The position numbers were made by a program, and so were the translations under genes. A DNA stretch of 64,000 nt from Lysobacter silvisoli (GTDB lineage Bacteria; Pseudomonadota; Gammaproteobacteria; Xanthomonadales; Xanthomonadaceae). The DNA lies in NCBI RefSeq assembly GCF_003382365.1, contig NZ_QTSU01000001.1, positions 2,480,001 to 2,544,000 on the forward strand, in the 5' to 3' direction. Shown piece after piece: positions 10,293 to 20,469 of this stretch. Numbering within the stretch: position 1 is the first letter of the stretch; each line of letters starts with the position of its first letter. Below the pieces are notes generated by a model that worked only from the letters and a program-made list of their open reading frames with translations, had not been told where the DNA came from and made no database searches.

Positions 10293-11362
10293 ACCTGTTC
10301 CGATACGCCGGCCTGATCGAAGGTGGCCATGCCCGCGTGCAGCGCGCAGGCCAGGCGCAGGGTCGGCACCGCCACCGCCGCGCCGCTGCCCTCGCCCAGG
10401 CGCATGTCCAGTGCCAGCAAGGGCTGCGCGCCCAGGGCGTCGAGCAAGGCGGCGTGGCCGCGTTCGTGCGAGCGGTGCGCGTACAGCAGCCAGTCGCGCA
10501 CGCCGGGGTTCAATCGCGTCGCGGCCAAGGCGGCGGCTGTGGCGATGAATCCGTCCACCAGCACGGGCAGCGCGGCCTGCGCGGCGGCGATGTACGCGCC
10601 GGCCAGCGCGGCGATCTCGAAGCCGCCCAGGCAGCGCAGGCGTTCGCGCGCATCGCGCGCGTCGGCATGCCGGGCCAGCGCGCGTTCGATCACCGCCGCC
10701 TTGTGAGCGATGCCGGCCGCGTCCAGGCCGGTGCCGGCGCCGGCCAACTGCGCTGGCGCCAGGTCCAGCAAGGCGCAGGACAGGGCGGTGGCGGCGGTGG
10801 TGTTGGCGATGCCCATTTCGCCGCCGATGTAGAGCTGCGCATTGGCGGCCAGGGCCAGGCGCACGCTGTCGGCGCCGGCCTGCAACGCCGCGCGCAGTTG
10901 CGGCTCGCTCATCGCCGGCTCGACGCAGACGTTGCCACTGCAGGGTGCGAGGACGACGCGACGCACGCCGGGAATGTCGCCCGGGTCGTTGACCGTGCCC
11001 AGGTTGACCACGTCCAGGCGCGCGCCCAATTCGCGCGCCAGCACGCTGATCGCGGCGCCGCCGCTGGCGAAGTTGCGCACCATCTCGCCGGTGACCGCCT
11101 GCGGGAACGCCGACACGCCTTCGGCGGCCACGCCGTGGTCGGCGGCGAACACACTGATCCACACCCGTTGCAGCGATGGCTGCTCGGTACGCTGCAGCGC
11201 CGCCAGCCGGACCGCCGCCGCTTCCAGCGCACCCAGCGAACCCGGCGGCTTGGTCAGGCGGTCCTGGCGCGCCAACGCCTGGGCCCTGCAATCGCGGTCG
11301 GGCTCGGCGCAGTCGTGCAGGATCCAGTCGGGGTCGGCCGCGGCGGTGGCGGTGAGGTTCAA
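10289..11362 (-). CDS. cobT: Nicotinate-nucleotide:dimethylbenzimidazole phosphoribosyltransferase
   Basis: A 357-residue enzyme that makes alpha-ribazole-5'-phosphate from a lower-ligand base and nicotinate mononucleotide. Diagnostic sequences are [13 protein letters not shown] (about residue 35), [17 protein letters not shown] (about 75) and, near the C-terminus, [17 protein letters not shown] containing the catalytic Glu. The start codon is TTG at 11362, overlapping the cobU stop as TTGA, with AGGAG seven bases upstream; no ATG fits the family N-terminus. It lies between cobU and cobC in the operon. Confidence 0.93.
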   Translation of the reverse strand: MNLTATAAADPDWILHDCAEPDRDCRAQALARQDRLTKPPGSLGALEAAAVRLAALQRTEQPSLQRVWISVFAADHGVAAEGVSAFPQAVTGEMVRNFASGGAAISVLARELGARLDVVNLGTVNDPGDIPGVRRVVLAPCSGNVCVEPAMSEPQLRAALQAGADSVRLALAANAQLYIGGEMGIANTTAATALSCALLDLAPAQLAGAGTGLDAAGIAHKAAVIERALARHADARDARERLRCLGGFEIAALAGAYIAAAQAALPVLVDGFIATAAALAATRLNPGVRDWLLYAHRSHERGHAALLDALGAQPLLALDMRLGEGSGAAVAVPTLRLACALHAGMATFDQAGVSEQV

Positions 11363-11877
11363 GGCAGGTCTCCTTTGAGCGCCAGCGGCAGGCCGGCGGC
11401 GACGAACAGCACGCGCTCGCAGCGCGTGGCCAGGGATTGATGCAGGCGTCCGGCCTCGTCGACGTAGCGCCGGGTCAGCTCGCCCAGCGGCACCACCCCC
11501 AGACCGACTTCGTTGCTGACCAGCACGATGTCGCCGGGCAGTTGCGGCAGCAGGTCCAATAAGGCCTCGCGCTCATGCGCGTAACGCGCTTCGTCGGTAT
11601 CGCCGAGCAGATTGCTCAGCCACAGCGTCAGGCAATCGACCAGCACGCAGCGCCCGTCGCGCGCCTGCGCATGCAAGGCATCGGCCAACGCCAGCGGTTC
11701 TTCCACCGTGAGCCACTGCGACGGCCGGCGCTGGCGGTGGTGGACGATGCGTTCGTCCATTTCGCCGTCGCGCGCCTGCGCGGTGGCGATGTAGACCACC
11801 TCCAAGCTGCGCGCGGCCAGGGCCTCGGCCAAGGCGCTCTTGCCGGAACGCGCGCCGCCCAGGATCAGGGTACGCAT
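11359..11877 (-). CDS. cobU: Bifunctional adenosylcobinamide kinase / guanylyltransferase
   Basis: A 172-residue enzyme that phosphorylates adenosylcobinamide and transfers GMP to it. The P-loop [15 protein letters not shown] opens the protein, with the conserved [18 protein letters not shown] and [13 protein letters not shown] segments further in; length is normal. The ATG at 11877 is chosen because the P-loop must be near the N-terminus; an upstream in-frame ATG at 11907 would add ten residues translated over the cobQ end. It overlaps cobQ by 13 bases and cobT by 4. Confidence 0.93.
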   Translation of the reverse strand: MRTLILGGARSGKSALAEALAARSLEVVYIATAQARDGEMDERIVHHRQRRPSQWLTVEEPLALADALHAQARDGRCVLVDCLTLWLSNLLGDTDEARYAHEREALLDLLPQLPGDIVLVSNEVGLGVVPLGELTRRYVDEAGRLHQSLATRCERVLFVAAGLPLALKGDLP

Positions 11878-13349
11878 GCTTGCGCTCCCGCAGGCAGGCC
11901 CAGCCACTGCGCCAGCAGCCCGGTATCCAGATGCTGCTCGACCGCATCGGCCAGGCGGTCGATGCCGCCTTCGCGCAAGGCGTGCATGTCAATGGACTCG
12001 ACTTCTTCCAGGCCCGCCCAGCGCAACAACGCAGCCAGCGCTTCGGGCCGGTCGAACAGGCCGTGCAGATAGGTGGCCAGGATCTGCCCGTCCGCCGAGC
12101 GCGCGCCATCGCTGCGTCCGTCGTCCAGATGCAGCGCCGGTGCCGACAAGGCCGGACCGCTGCTCACACCGCAATGGATTTCGTAGCCGGTTACCGGCGC
12201 GCCTTCCAGGGTCAAGCCGCCGGCGACATTGCGCAGATGCTTGTGCGGCTCCAGCGTGGTGTCCAGATCCAGCCAGCCCAAGCCGTCGCTGGAACCGGGC
12301 ACGCCTTCGATCCCCAACGGATCGTGCACGGCGCGGCCCAGCATCTGCAGCCCGCCGCAGATGCCGATCAGCTTGCCGCCGTAGCGCAGATGGCGGGCGA
12401 TCGCGGTGTCCCAGCCGTGCGTGCGCAGCCAGGCCAGATCGGCGCGGGTGGACTTGGTGCCCGGCAGCACGATCAGGTCGCAGGGCGGCGGCGTTTCGCC
12501 GGGGCCGACAAAGCGCAGGTCCACCTGCGGATGCGCGCGCAAGGCGTCGAAGTCGTTGTGGTTGCTGATTCGCGGCAAGGCCGGCACGGCCACGCGCAAG
12601 GCGGCGCCGGCTTTGATCGCGGCTGCGCGCGGCAAGGCGTCTTCGGCCTCCAGGTGCAGGCCGTGCAGGTAGGGAAGCACGCCGAGCACCGGCTTGCCGG
12701 TTTCGCGCTCCAGCCAATCCAGACCCGGTTGCAGCAACGCCAGATCGCCGCGGAAGCGGTTGATGACGAAACCGCAGACGCGCTCGCGCTCGCTGGGCGA
12801 CAGCAAGGCCAGGGTGCCGACCAGGTGCGCGAACACCCCGCCGCGATCGATGTCGGCGATCAGCAGCACCGGGCAGTCCACCGCCTCGGCGTAGCCCATG
12901 TTGGCGATATCGCCCTGGCGCAGGTTGATCTCGGCCGGGCTGCCCGCGCCTTCCACGATCACCGCATCGAACTCGCCGACCAGCCGCGCGTGCGAGGCCA
13001 GCACCGCCTCGCGCGCTACGCGCTTGTAGTCGTGGTAGGCGCGCGCGTCCATGTTGGCGACTGCCCGGCCGTGCAGGATCACTTGCGCGCCCGTGTCGCT
13101 GTTGGGCTTGAGCAGCACCGGGTTGAAGTCGGTGCGCGCGGCCACGCCGGCGGCCTGGGCCTGCACCGCCTGGGCGCGGCCGATCTCGCCGCCGTCGGCG
13201 GTGACGGCCGAGTTCAAGGCCATGTTCTGCGGCTTGAACGGCGCCACGCGCACGCCGCGCCGGTGCAGCCAGCGACACAGTGCCGCCACCATCGCACTCT
13301 TGCCGGCATCGGAGGTGCAACCCTGCACCATCAGCACCCGCGCGCTCAT
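11865..13349 (-). CDS. cobQ: Cobyric acid synthase (glutamine-hydrolysing)
   Basis: A 494-residue amidotransferase that amidates four side chains of adenosylcobyrinate a,c-diamide. It has the dethiobiotin-synthetase-like ATPase domain ([20 protein letters not shown] at the N-terminus, [10 protein letters not shown]) followed by a glutamine amidotransferase domain with [10 protein letters not shown] (nucleophilic Cys) and the His of TYLHGLF. The ATG at 13349 overlaps the cobD stop by four bases. Longer in-frame extensions upstream lie over cobD and are rejected. Confidence 0.94.
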   Translation of the reverse strand: MSARVLMVQGCTSDAGKSAMVAALCRWLHRRGVRVAPFKPQNMALNSAVTADGGEIGRAQAVQAQAAGVAARTDFNPVLLKPNSDTGAQVILHGRAVANMDARAYHDYKRVAREAVLASHARLVGEFDAVIVEGAGSPAEINLRQGDIANMGYAEAVDCPVLLIADIDRGGVFAHLVGTLALLSPSERERVCGFVINRFRGDLALLQPGLDWLERETGKPVLGVLPYLHGLHLEAEDALPRAAAIKAGAALRVAVPALPRISNHNDFDALRAHPQVDLRFVGPGETPPPCDLIVLPGTKSTRADLAWLRTHGWDTAIARHLRYGGKLIGICGGLQMLGRAVHDPLGIEGVPGSSDGLGWLDLDTTLEPHKHLRNVAGGLTLEGAPVTGYEIHCGVSSGPALSAPALHLDDGRSDGARSADGQILATYLHGLFDRPEALAALLRWAGLEEVESIDMHALREGGIDRLADAVEQHLDTGLLAQWLGLPAGAQACVP

Positions 13350-14344
13350 GCCACGCTCCGTTCGGCCGCGACTTCGGCCAAGGCGGCGTCCAGGCGTTGC
13401 CATTGGTCTTCGCTGCCGGGCAGGCCGAAGCGCAGGCTGGCCGGCGCCTCGAATAGGCGGGTCAGGATGCCGCGGCGCGCCAGCGCCTCGTGCCAAGCCG
13501 ATGCGTCGGCGTCACGCCGCCATTGGAAGAAGGCGCAGCCGCCGCTGGGCGCCAGGCCGCGCGCCTGCAGCAAGGCGTACAGGCGCTGGCCCTGCGCGAG
13601 CAACAGCGCACGCATTGCCTCCTGCCACTCACGGTCGGCCAGCGCTTGACGCAGCACATGGCGCGTGGGTCCGCTCAAGGTCCACGGCCCCAGCCGTTCG
13701 CGCAACGCTTCCAGCAAAGCGGGCGAGGCGCAGACGAAGCCGGCGCGCGCGCCGGCCAGGCCGAAGAACTTGCCGGCCGACCGCAGTACCACCAAGCCCT
13801 CGCGCGCGCTGTGTGCGCACAGGCTGCGCTCGGGCGTGGCGTCCATGAAGGCCTCGTCGATGACCAACCAGCCGCCGCGCGCAGCCAACCGTGCATGCAG
13901 TTCCAGCAGCGCCTGCGGCGCATAGGACTCGCCGCCGGGATTGTTGGGATGGATCAGCAGCACCACGTCGTAGTTGTCCGCGCGCGCGAGCAACTCGTCC
14001 GATGCCAGCGTGTCCACCGCATGCCCGCAACGGCGCCAGGCGTGCGCGTGCTCGGCGTAGCCGGGCGCGAGCACGCCCACGCGCGCGGGCGTGCGCAGCT
14101 CGGGCAAAGCCTGGATCGCGGCCTGCGAACCGGCCACCGGCAGCAAAAACGGCGCGCCGTAGTAATCGCGAGCAGCGTCGACCAGGCCGTCGTCGTCCTC
14201 GGGCAATCGATGCCAGGCGCGCGCGGGTATCTGCGGCACCGGCCAGGCCACCGGATTGATGCCCGTGGACAGGTCCAGCCAGTCCGCGGGCGCGATGCCG
14301 TACCGGCGCGCTGCGCGCAGCAATCGGCCGCCGTGCTCAAGCAT
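13346..14344 (-). CDS. cobD: Threonine-phosphate decarboxylase (PLP-dependent)
   Basis: A 332-residue class I/II aminotransferase-fold enzyme that makes (R)-1-amino-2-propanol phosphate, the aminopropanol arm of cobalamin (named CobD in Salmonella, CobC in Pseudomonas). It shows [13 protein letters not shown] near the N-terminus, [10 protein letters not shown] (about 130), VIDEAFMD (about 165) and the PLP lysine in [17 protein letters not shown] (about 195). The position directly before cobQ and after cbiB distinguishes it from histidinol-phosphate aminotransferase. 36 bases separate it from cbiB. Confidence 0.92.
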   Translation of the reverse strand: MLEHGGRLLRAARRYGIAPADWLDLSTGINPVAWPVPQIPARAWHRLPEDDDGLVDAARDYYGAPFLLPVAGSQAAIQALPELRTPARVGVLAPGYAEHAHAWRRCGHAVDTLASDELLARADNYDVVLLIHPNNPGGESYAPQALLELHARLAARGGWLVIDEAFMDATPERSLCAHSAREGLVVLRSAGKFFGLAGARAGFVCASPALLEALRERLGPWTLSGPTRHVLRQALADREWQEAMRALLLAQGQRLYALLQARGLAPSGGCAFFQWRRDADASAWHEALARRGILTRLFEAPASLRFGLPGSEDQWQRLDAALAEVAAERSVA

Positions 14345-14380
14345 GGGCGCCCTCCTTACGGGCCAGGGGAGCGGCAGCGT

Positions 14381-15319
14381 TCAATGCCCCGCTCCGAAAC
14401 AGAACCAAGCCACCGGCAGCGCCCACAGCGCCAGCCACAGCAGCACGCCGCGGCTCACCAAGGCCTGCGCACGCTCGATCGCGCCGGCATCCGGCGCGGC
14501 GCCTTCGCCCAGCAGCGGCCGCTGTTCCCAGACGCCGTGATACGGCGCCGCGCCGCCCAGGCGCACGCGCAGGGCGCCCGCACCGGCGGCCATCACCGGC
14601 CCGGCATTCGGACTGTCCCAGGCCGGCGCCTGCGCGCGCCAGCAGCGCAGCGCGCCGGCCGCGTGGCCGAGAACGGCGTAAGTCAACGCGGTCAGGCGCG
14701 CGGGCAGATAGTTGAGCGCATCGTCGATGCGCGCCGCGGCCCAGCCGTAGCGTTCGTAGCGCGGCGTGCGATAGCCCCACATCGCGTCCAAGGTGTTGGC
14801 CAGGCGGTACAGCACCGCGCCGGCCGGGCCCAGCAGCGCGAACCAGAACAAGGCGCCGAACACGGCGTCGTTGCCGTTCTCCAGCACCGACTCGGTCGCC
14901 GCGGCGGCCACGCGCTCGGCGTCCAGCGCCTGCACGTCGCGGCTGACGATGCGGCCGACCGCCGCGCGCGCGGCGCCCAGATCGTTCGCGCGCAAGGCGC
15001 GCGCCACCGGCGCCGCGTGCTCGCCCAGACTGCGCAGGCCCACGCAGGCGTACAGCACCACCGCGGCGAACGCCGCAGCCGCCCACGGCGACCAGCGCGC
15101 CAGCGCCAGTTGCAGCGCCGCGGTCAGCGCCGTCGCCGGCAGCACGGCCAAGCTCCACGCCAGCACGCCGCGTAGGCGGCGGTCGCCGTAGCAGGCGCGC
15201 TCGATCGCCTGGGCCAGGCGGCCGAAGCCGACCAGCGGGTGCGCATGCCGCGGCTCGCCGAGCAGGCGGTCCAGCAGCAGCGCCGCCAACAGCGCGGCAT
15301 AGGCCCATAGCGCGCTCAT
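14381..15319 (-). CDS. cbiB: Adenosylcobinamide-phosphate synthase
   Basis: A 312-residue inner-membrane protein that attaches the aminopropanol phosphate to adenosylcobyric acid. Family sequences are [20 protein letters not shown] at the N-terminus, [20 protein letters not shown] (about 120), [19 protein letters not shown] and [14 protein letters not shown]. Four to six hydrophobic segments are visible. The ATG at 15319 overlaps the cobB stop by four bases. Confidence 0.93.
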   Translation of the reverse strand: MSALWAYAALLAALLLDRLLGEPRHAHPLVGFGRLAQAIERACYGDRRLRGVLAWSLAVLPATALTAALQLALARWSPWAAAAFAAVVLYACVGLRSLGEHAAPVARALRANDLGAARAAVGRIVSRDVQALDAERVAAAATESVLENGNDAVFGALFWFALLGPAGAVLYRLANTLDAMWGYRTPRYERYGWAAARIDDALNYLPARLTALTYAVLGHAAGALRCWRAQAPAWDSPNAGPVMAAGAGALRVRLGGAAPYHGVWEQRPLLGEGAAPDAGAIERAQALVSRGVLLWLALWALPVAWFCFGAGH

Positions 15320-16614
15320 GGCGCCAACAGGCGCAGCGCCGCGTCCGGGTTGGACGGGAAATAGAAGTGGACGAAGCTCGCGGTCATGCGCCGGTCGCGG
15401 TACACCGCCTCGCGACTGGGGCCGCCATTGGGATTGCGCGCCAGGGCCAGGGGCGCGGCGGCGATCTCGGCCTGGGCGTAGTGGAAGGTGTGGCCGCGCA
15501 ATTCGCCTTCGGGCAATTCCACGGCCTGCAGGCCCAAGCCGGCCAGGCGCGGTTGCAAGCGCGCGTGACCGGACAGCAGACCGGCCATCTCGCCGCGCTG
15601 TCCGTCGCGGTCGGCCAGCGAGTCCAGCGCGTACAGCAGGCCGCCGCATTCGGCCAGCAGCGGCTTGCCGGCGTCGCGGTGCGCATGCAGCGCCAGGCGC
15701 AGATCGTCGCGGCGCGACAGCGCGTCCAGGTGCAATTCGGGATAGCCGCCCGGCAGCCAGACCGCATCGCAGTCGGGCAACGCATCGCCGGCCAGCGGCG
15801 AGAAGAACGCGAGTTCGGCGCCCGCGGCGCGCAACAGGTCCAGGTTGGCCGGATACAGGAAGCAGAACGCGGCGTCGCGGGCGATGGCGATGCGGCGGCC
15901 GCGCAACAGCGGTGCGACTTGCGCGCTGGTTGCCGGCGCGAACGCGACCGGCGGCGGCAGCGCCGCATCGGCATGCGCGGCCCAGGCATCGGCCAGCACG
16001 TCCAGGCGCGCATCCAGATCGCCCAGTTCCTGCGCGGCCACCAGACCCAGGTGCCGTTCGGGCAGCGACAGCGCCGGATCGCGCGGCAGCGCGCCCAGCC
16101 ATTGCAGCGACGGCGGCAGGCTCTCGCGCAACAGCTGCGCGTGATAAGCGCTGCCGATACGGTTGGCGGCCACGCCGTACATGCACAGGTCTTCGCGGTA
16201 GTTCGCCAAGCCCAAGGCCAATGCGCCGAAGGTCTGCGCCATGGCCGAACCGTCCAGCACCGCCAGCACCGGCAACCCCAGCGCGATCGCCAGATCGGCA
16301 CTGCTGGGCTTGCCGTCGTACAGGCCCATCACCCCTTCGACCAGGATCAGGTCGGCCTGGCCGGCGGCCTGGTACAGGCGTGCGCGCACGTCGTCCTCGC
16401 CGCACATCCACAGGTCCAGCTGCTGCGCCGGCGCGCCGCTGGCGCGCTCGTGCACCATCGGGTCGAGGAAGTCCGGGCCGGTCTTGAACACGCGCACGCG
16501 GCGGCCTTGGCGGCTGTGCCAGCGCGCCAGCGCGGCGGTGGCGCTGGTCTTGCCCTGGCCCGAGGCCGGGGCCGACACCAGCAAGGCGGGACAGTGGCGG
16601 ACGGCGTCGCTCAT
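15316..16614 (-). CDS. cobB: Cobyrinic acid a,c-diamide synthase
   Basis: A 432-residue ATP- and glutamine-dependent amidotransferase acting on the a and c side chains of (hydrogeno)cobyrinate. The N-terminal P-loop is [20 protein letters not shown]; the C-terminal amidotransferase domain has [11 protein letters not shown] (nucleophilic Cys) and the HFYFPSNP region with the His. [17 protein letters not shown] is typical of CobB/CbiA. The ATG at 16614 is preferred over an in-frame upstream codon at 16665 since the latter lies inside cobO. Its presence implies that cobyrinate-level corrinoids are used. Confidence 0.93.
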   Translation of the reverse strand: MSDAVRHCPALLVSAPASGQGKTSATAALARWHSRQGRRVRVFKTGPDFLDPMVHERASGAPAQQLDLWMCGEDDVRARLYQAAGQADLILVEGVMGLYDGKPSSADLAIALGLPVLAVLDGSAMAQTFGALALGLANYREDLCMYGVAANRIGSAYHAQLLRESLPPSLQWLGALPRDPALSLPERHLGLVAAQELGDLDARLDVLADAWAAHADAALPPPVAFAPATSAQVAPLLRGRRIAIARDAAFCFLYPANLDLLRAAGAELAFFSPLAGDALPDCDAVWLPGGYPELHLDALSRRDDLRLALHAHRDAGKPLLAECGGLLYALDSLADRDGQRGEMAGLLSGHARLQPRLAGLGLQAVELPEGELRGHTFHYAQAEIAAAPLALARNPNGGPSREAVYRDRRMTASFVHFYFPSNPDAALRLLAP

Positions 16615-16618
16615 GCGC

Positions 16619-17236
16619 TTACAGCTCGATGCCTTTCTGCGCCTTGATCCCGGCCTTGAACGCATGCTTGACCACGCGCATCTCGGTCACGGTATCGGCC
16701 GCTTCCACCAGCGCATCGGGCGCGCCGCGGCCGGTAACGACCACGTGCTGACGCTGCGGCCGCGCGGCCACCGCGGCGAGCACCGCCTCGAGTTCGATGT
16801 AGCGATGGGCCAGGGCGATGTTGAGCTCGTCGAGCAGCACGAAATCGAAACTCTCGTCGGCCAGCATCGCCGCCGCCTTGGCCCAGGCGGCCTGTGCGGC
16901 CGCGATGTCGCGCGACTTGTCCTGGGTTTCCCAGGTGAAGCCTTCGCCCATGACGTGATAGGCCAATTGCTCGCCTTCGAACAGGCGGAAGAAGGCCTCC
17001 TCGCCGGTGGAGAAGCTGCCCTTGATGAACTGCACCACGCCGCAGCGGAAGCCGTGACCCAGCGAACGGGCGAGCATGCCGAAACCCGATGAGCTCTTGC
17101 CCTTGCCGTTGCCGGTGTTCACCACCAGCACGCCGCGCTCGATGGTGGCGCGCGCGATCTTGCGGTCCACCAGCTCCTTCTTGCGCTGCATGCGCTCGCG
17201 GTGGCGTTCTTCCGGACTGAGTTCGGTCTGGCTCAT
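16619..17236 (-). CDS. cobO: Cob(I)yrinic acid a,c-diamide adenosyltransferase (CobA/BtuR type)
   Basis: A 205-residue ATP:corrinoid adenosyltransferase. It has the P-loop VNTGNGKGKSSSGFGMLARS (about residue 40), VVQFIKG, FTWETQD and FVLLDELNIAL, all diagnostic of the CobA/CobO/BtuR family, and the last residues GIKAQKGIEL are typical. It supplies the upper axial adenosyl ligand for new or salvaged corrinoids. The start overlaps the btuM-like gene upstream by four bases. Confidence 0.95.
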   Translation of the reverse strand: MSQTELSPEERHRERMQRKKELVDRKIARATIERGVLVVNTGNGKGKSSSGFGMLARSLGHGFRCGVVQFIKGSFSTGEEAFFRLFEGEQLAYHVMGEGFTWETQDKSRDIAAAQAAWAKAAAMLADESFDFVLLDELNIALAHRYIELEAVLAAVAARPQRQHVVVTGRGAPDALVEAADTVTEMRVVKHAFKAGIKAQKGIEL

Positions 17237-17847
17237 GCGCGGGCTCCGTGCTGGGCGGCGCGACCGGCGCCCAGCGCGCGCACGCTCGCCAGCAGCGCGA
17301 ACGCGGCGCCGACGTAGCCGGCCAGGGTGCCCAGGTTACGCGGATAGTAATGGGCGATGCGCTCGGCGAAGCCGGTCAAAGTGGGATCGGGGTAGCGGCC
17401 GGAGAAGAAATAGAAGCCGCCGCCGGAGCACAGGTAGGCGACCAGCGCGGCCAGGGCCAGCATCAGCGCCAGCTTGGGCACGGTGGACCAGCGCTCGCGA
17501 TGCAGGCGCGAGTAGTGGAAGCCGGCCAGCCACAAGGATGCGTAGGCCGGCGCGAGCGCCCAGTAGGCCGGCGACAGGCACCAGTCGCTGATGCTGCCGG
17601 TGCCCAGGCTGATCATGTCCAGCAGCGAGGCCAGCACGAACAGCAACGGCAGCATCCACATCGGCCGCAGCAGCGCCCCGGCGAGGAAGAAGATCGCCCA
17701 GGACGCGCTGGGCAAGCGGTCGACGGTGGCGAAGTGCTGGCCGCGGGTGGCGATCATCAGCGCGGCGAGAGCGACGCCAACGGCGATCTGGACCTTGCGC
17801 GAACTCAAGGGCAAGGTGGCGGCGGACAGGGTGGTGGCTGGGGACAT
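17233..17847 (-). CDS. btuM: BtuM-like vitamin B12 transporter (solitary ECF-type S component), copy 1
   Basis: A 204-residue membrane protein with about six hydrophobic segments. I assign it as BtuM from context (between btuB and cobO) and from residues that line up with those I recall in the characterised Thiobacillus BtuM (His28, Asp67, Cys80, Tyr85, Arg153). Here the matching set is His38, Asp77, Cys90, Tyr95 and Arg163, with identical spacing (39, 13, 5, 68). The cysteine, in DWCLSPAYW, would bind cobalt in the transport site. Recalled family knowledge: such proteins move B12 across the inner membrane without an ECF ATPase module and can remove the cyano ligand. No energising ATPase lies nearby. 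The assignment rests on recalled residue numbers and context, not on a search. Confidence 0.75.
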   Translation of the reverse strand: MSPATTLSAATLPLSSRKVQIAVGVALAALMIATRGQHFATVDRLPSASWAIFFLAGALLRPMWMLPLLFVLASLLDMISLGTGSISDWCLSPAYWALAPAYASLWLAGFHYSRLHRERWSTVPKLALMLALAALVAYLCSGGGFYFFSGRYPDPTLTGFAERIAHYYPRNLGTLAGYVGAAFALLASVRALGAGRAAQHGARA

Positions 17848-17863
17848 GGCGGCGGCTCCGGGT

Positions 17864-18454
17864 TCAGGCCTGCGCCGCGCGCGGCGCGGTGCGGGCGGCG
17901 GTGAGGCGGGCGACGATGGCGTAAGCGGCCAGGCCGACGGCGATGTAGCTCAGCGTGGTGCGCACGAACAGCGGACCCCATTGCCAGACCCGCGACAGGT
18001 ACTGGGCGAAGTTCGGGTCTTCGTAGCGCCCGCCCAGCCAGTAGAAGGCGGCATTGGAGATCAGGAACGAAACCGCCGCCGCGGCCAGGCCCGCGACCAG
18101 CGCGCCGAACAGCGCGCGCGGCGTGGTCTGCAGGCGCGGCGCGTACCAGCGCCCGCCGTACCACAGCGCCGCATAGGCCAGCAGCAGAAAGGCGTAGGAC
18201 GGCGTCACGCAGTAATGCGCGAAGAAGCTCTTGCCCTGGGCCTGGATCGCGATCCAGTCGATCGCCACCGCCACGGTCAGGAACGCGGCGAAGCCCAGGT
18301 GCCGGCGCAGCCAGAGGCCGCCGAGGAAGAACACCGCCATCGACGCGTCGGGCAGATGCAGCGCGTTGCCGAAATGATGGAAGCGGGTGGCGACCATCAG
18401 CGCGGCGAGCGCGGTGAACAGACTGTAATAGACGGATCGGGCGGGTACGTTCAT
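17864..18454 (-). CDS. btuM: BtuM-like vitamin B12 transporter, copy 2
   Basis: A 196-residue paralogue of the next gene, with the same hydrophobic profile and aligned segments (VATRFHHFGNALHLPDASMA against IATRGQHFATVDRLPSASWA). The candidate ligand set is His27, Asp66, Cys82, Tyr87 and Arg155: the His-Asp (39) and Cys-Arg (73) distances equal those of copy 1, while three residues are inserted between Asp and Cys. The Cys motif is HYCVTPSYAF. It follows btuB by 40 bases and precedes copy 1 by 16. Keeping both copies with the cobalt-ligand cysteine suggests both transport corrinoids, perhaps with different specificity; that is inference. Confidence 0.72.
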   Translation of the reverse strand: MNVPARSVYYSLFTALAALMVATRFHHFGNALHLPDASMAVFFLGGLWLRRHLGFAAFLTVAVAIDWIAIQAQGKSFFAHYCVTPSYAFLLLAYAALWYGGRWYAPRLQTTPRALFGALVAGLAAAAVSFLISNAAFYWLGGRYEDPNFAQYLSRVWQWGPLFVRTTLSYIAVGLAAYAIVARLTAARTAPRAAQA

Positions 18455-18494
18455 CGGCGGCCTCGGTGGCGTGGACGGGTCGGCGGGACGGCGA

Positions 18495-20348
18495 TCAGTT
18501 CGCCGGGCGGTAACGCAGGGTCAGCAGGTAGTTGCGGCCGGGCTGGTTGTAATAGGCCGCGGTTTCGAAGCGTTGGTTGAACACGTTGTTGGCCGCCAGC
18601 TGCAGGCTCCAGGTGTCGTCGAAGCGCCAGCCCACGCGCAGGTCGGTGGCGGCGTAGCCGTCCAGGCGGCGGGTGTTGGCCAGATCGTCGTAGCGGCTGC
18701 CGGCCACGTAGACGCTGCTGCCCAGCGAGAACCGGCCGTAGCGACGGTCGGCGTCGAAGCGGGCGCTTTCGCGCGCGCGCCGCGGCAGGATCTTGTCGCG
18801 GCTGCTGCCGCGGCTGTCGTTGCGCGGATCCAGCCAGGTCGCGCTGGCACGCAGGTCCCAGCCGGCCAGGGTGGTGTCGACGGCGGCTTCGGCGCCGCGG
18901 ATGCGCGCGCGGTCGATGTTGCCGGGCAGGCCGATCGACGCATCGAACGCGATCAGTTCGTCCACCCGGCTTTCGTAAGCATTGAGCGACCAGCCGCCCC
19001 AGGCGTGCTCGCCGCGCAGGCCCAGTTCGAAGCTGCGCGATTCCTCGGGCTTGAGCGCGGCGTTGCCGAAACCGGGAAAGTACAGTTCGTTGAAGGTCGG
19101 CGCCTTGAACGCGGTGCCGTAGCTGGCGGTCAGGCGCAGCTGCTCGCTGAAGTTCCAGCCCCACAGCGCGCTGCCGGTGGTCTGGCCGCCGAACTGGCCG
19201 TCGTCGTCGCGGCGCAGGCTGGCCTGCAGCGAGTGGGCGCCGAAATCGCGCTGGTACTGGCCGAACAGGCCGCGGTTGATGCGCCGGTTCTCGGCGTAGC
19301 GGGTGCTGCTTTCGATCTCGTCGCGCTGCCAGTCGTAGCCCAGGCTGAGCAGGCCGCCGCCCAGGCCGACATCGCCCTGCAACGAACCCAGTTGGCGGCG
19401 GGTGTTGAAGGTGCTGGAGTAGACGCCGTTGCGGTAGTTGTCGCTGAGATCGCTGCTGCGGCCCAGGTTCAACGTCAACGTGGCGCGCTCGCCCGGCGCG
19501 TAGCGCAAGCGCGCGCCGGCGACCTGCTGCACGCTGTCGGTTTGATTGTTGGTGCTGCCGTCGTACTCGTTGCGGCCCTCGGCGCGGAACAGCCGCGCTT
19601 CGGCGTCCCAGGCGTCGCTGAAGCGATAGCCACCCTGCGCGGTCAGCGACAGGTTGCGGTAGCCGTCGCGGTCGGGCGAGTTGGTGAAGCAACCGGCGCC
19701 GCCCGGCGAAGGCTTGCCTCGGCAGGCGTTGATGCCGTCGGTGTCTTCGCTGGCGGCGTTGACCGAGTACCAGCCGCGCTCGCCCTTGCCGCCCACGCCC
19801 ACCGCGCCGCGCAATGTGCTCCAGCTGCCGACGGAGGCGCTGGCATAGGGCGCGAACGCGCCTTGCGGGCGGCGGGTGAAGATCTGGATCACGCCGCCCA
19901 GCGCTTCGGAGCCGTACAGGCTGGAGAACGGACCGCGCACGATCTCGATGCGTTCGACCTGTTCCGGCGGAATGTCCTGCAGCGAGGCGCCGCCGCTGGT
20001 GGCCGAGCCCAGCTTGATGCCGTCCACCAGCACCAGCACGTGGTCGGATTCGGTGCCGCGCAGGAACAGCGAGGTCGACTTGCCGGGGCCGCCGTTGTTG
20101 ACGATCGACAGGCCCAGGGTGCCGCGCAGCAGGTCGGGCAGGTTGCCCGGCTGCAGGCGCTCGATGTCCTCGCGGTCGATCACGGTGACCGAGGCCAGGG
20201 TCGCGTCCTGGGTCTGGGCGGTGCGGGTGGCGGTGACCACGACCTGGTCCAGGTCGGTGGCGGCGTCCTTGGCCCAGGCGGGCGCGAACGCGGACAGCAG
20301 CGCCGACGCCAGCGCGCAGCGGCGTACGACGGAAACAGTGGAATTCAA
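18495..20348 (-). CDS. btuB: TonB-dependent vitamin B12 receptor
   Basis: A 617-residue outer-membrane receptor importing corrinoids with TonB-ExbBD energy. A signal peptide ends at APAWA (about residue 26). The TonB box is DLDQVVVTATR (about 32-42); the plug follows with VLVLVDGIKLGSATSGG and ERIEIVRGPFSSLYGSEALG, then a 22-strand barrel. BtuB identity rests on the B12 riboswitch upstream and the operon. The start codon is TTG at 20348, with AGGAG seven bases upstream. An out-of-frame ATG at 20353 sits only two bases from the AGGAG and reads ATG-CTT-TGA. Confidence 0.92.
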   Translation of the reverse strand: MNSTVSVVRRCALASALLSAFAPAWAKDAATDLDQVVVTATRTAQTQDATLASVTVIDREDIERLQPGNLPDLLRGTLGLSIVNNGGPGKSTSLFLRGTESDHVLVLVDGIKLGSATSGGASLQDIPPEQVERIEIVRGPFSSLYGSEALGGVIQIFTRRPQGAFAPYASASVGSWSTLRGAVGVGGKGERGWYSVNAASEDTDGINACRGKPSPGGAGCFTNSPDRDGYRNLSLTAQGGYRFSDAWDAEARLFRAEGRNEYDGSTNNQTDSVQQVAGARLRYAPGERATLTLNLGRSSDLSDNYRNGVYSSTFNTRRQLGSLQGDVGLGGGLLSLGYDWQRDEIESSTRYAENRRINRGLFGQYQRDFGAHSLQASLRRDDDGQFGGQTTGSALWGWNFSEQLRLTASYGTAFKAPTFNELYFPGFGNAALKPEESRSFELGLRGEHAWGGWSLNAYESRVDELIAFDASIGLPGNIDRARIRGAEAAVDTTLAGWDLRASATWLDPRNDSRGSSRDKILPRRARESARFDADRRYGRFSLGSSVYVAGSRYDDLANTRRLDGYAATDLRVGWRFDDTWSLQLAANNVFNQRFETAAYYNQPGRNYLLTLRYRPAN

Positions 20349-20469
20349 AGCATGGCTCCTGGTCCGCGCCTACCCGCGCGGAATCGATGGGTCGGAGACA
20401 GGCGGGGACAGGGACGTGGGGCGGCGGAGCGCGGACGCAGGCAGCCCCATGACAGCGCCCACCGCGTGT

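Noticed and set aside
11289-11907. In-frame upstream extensions of cobU, cobQ, cobB, cobS and cobC
   Set aside because: They would translate through the neighbouring gene in another frame; family N-termini and four-base overlaps support the shorter starts.
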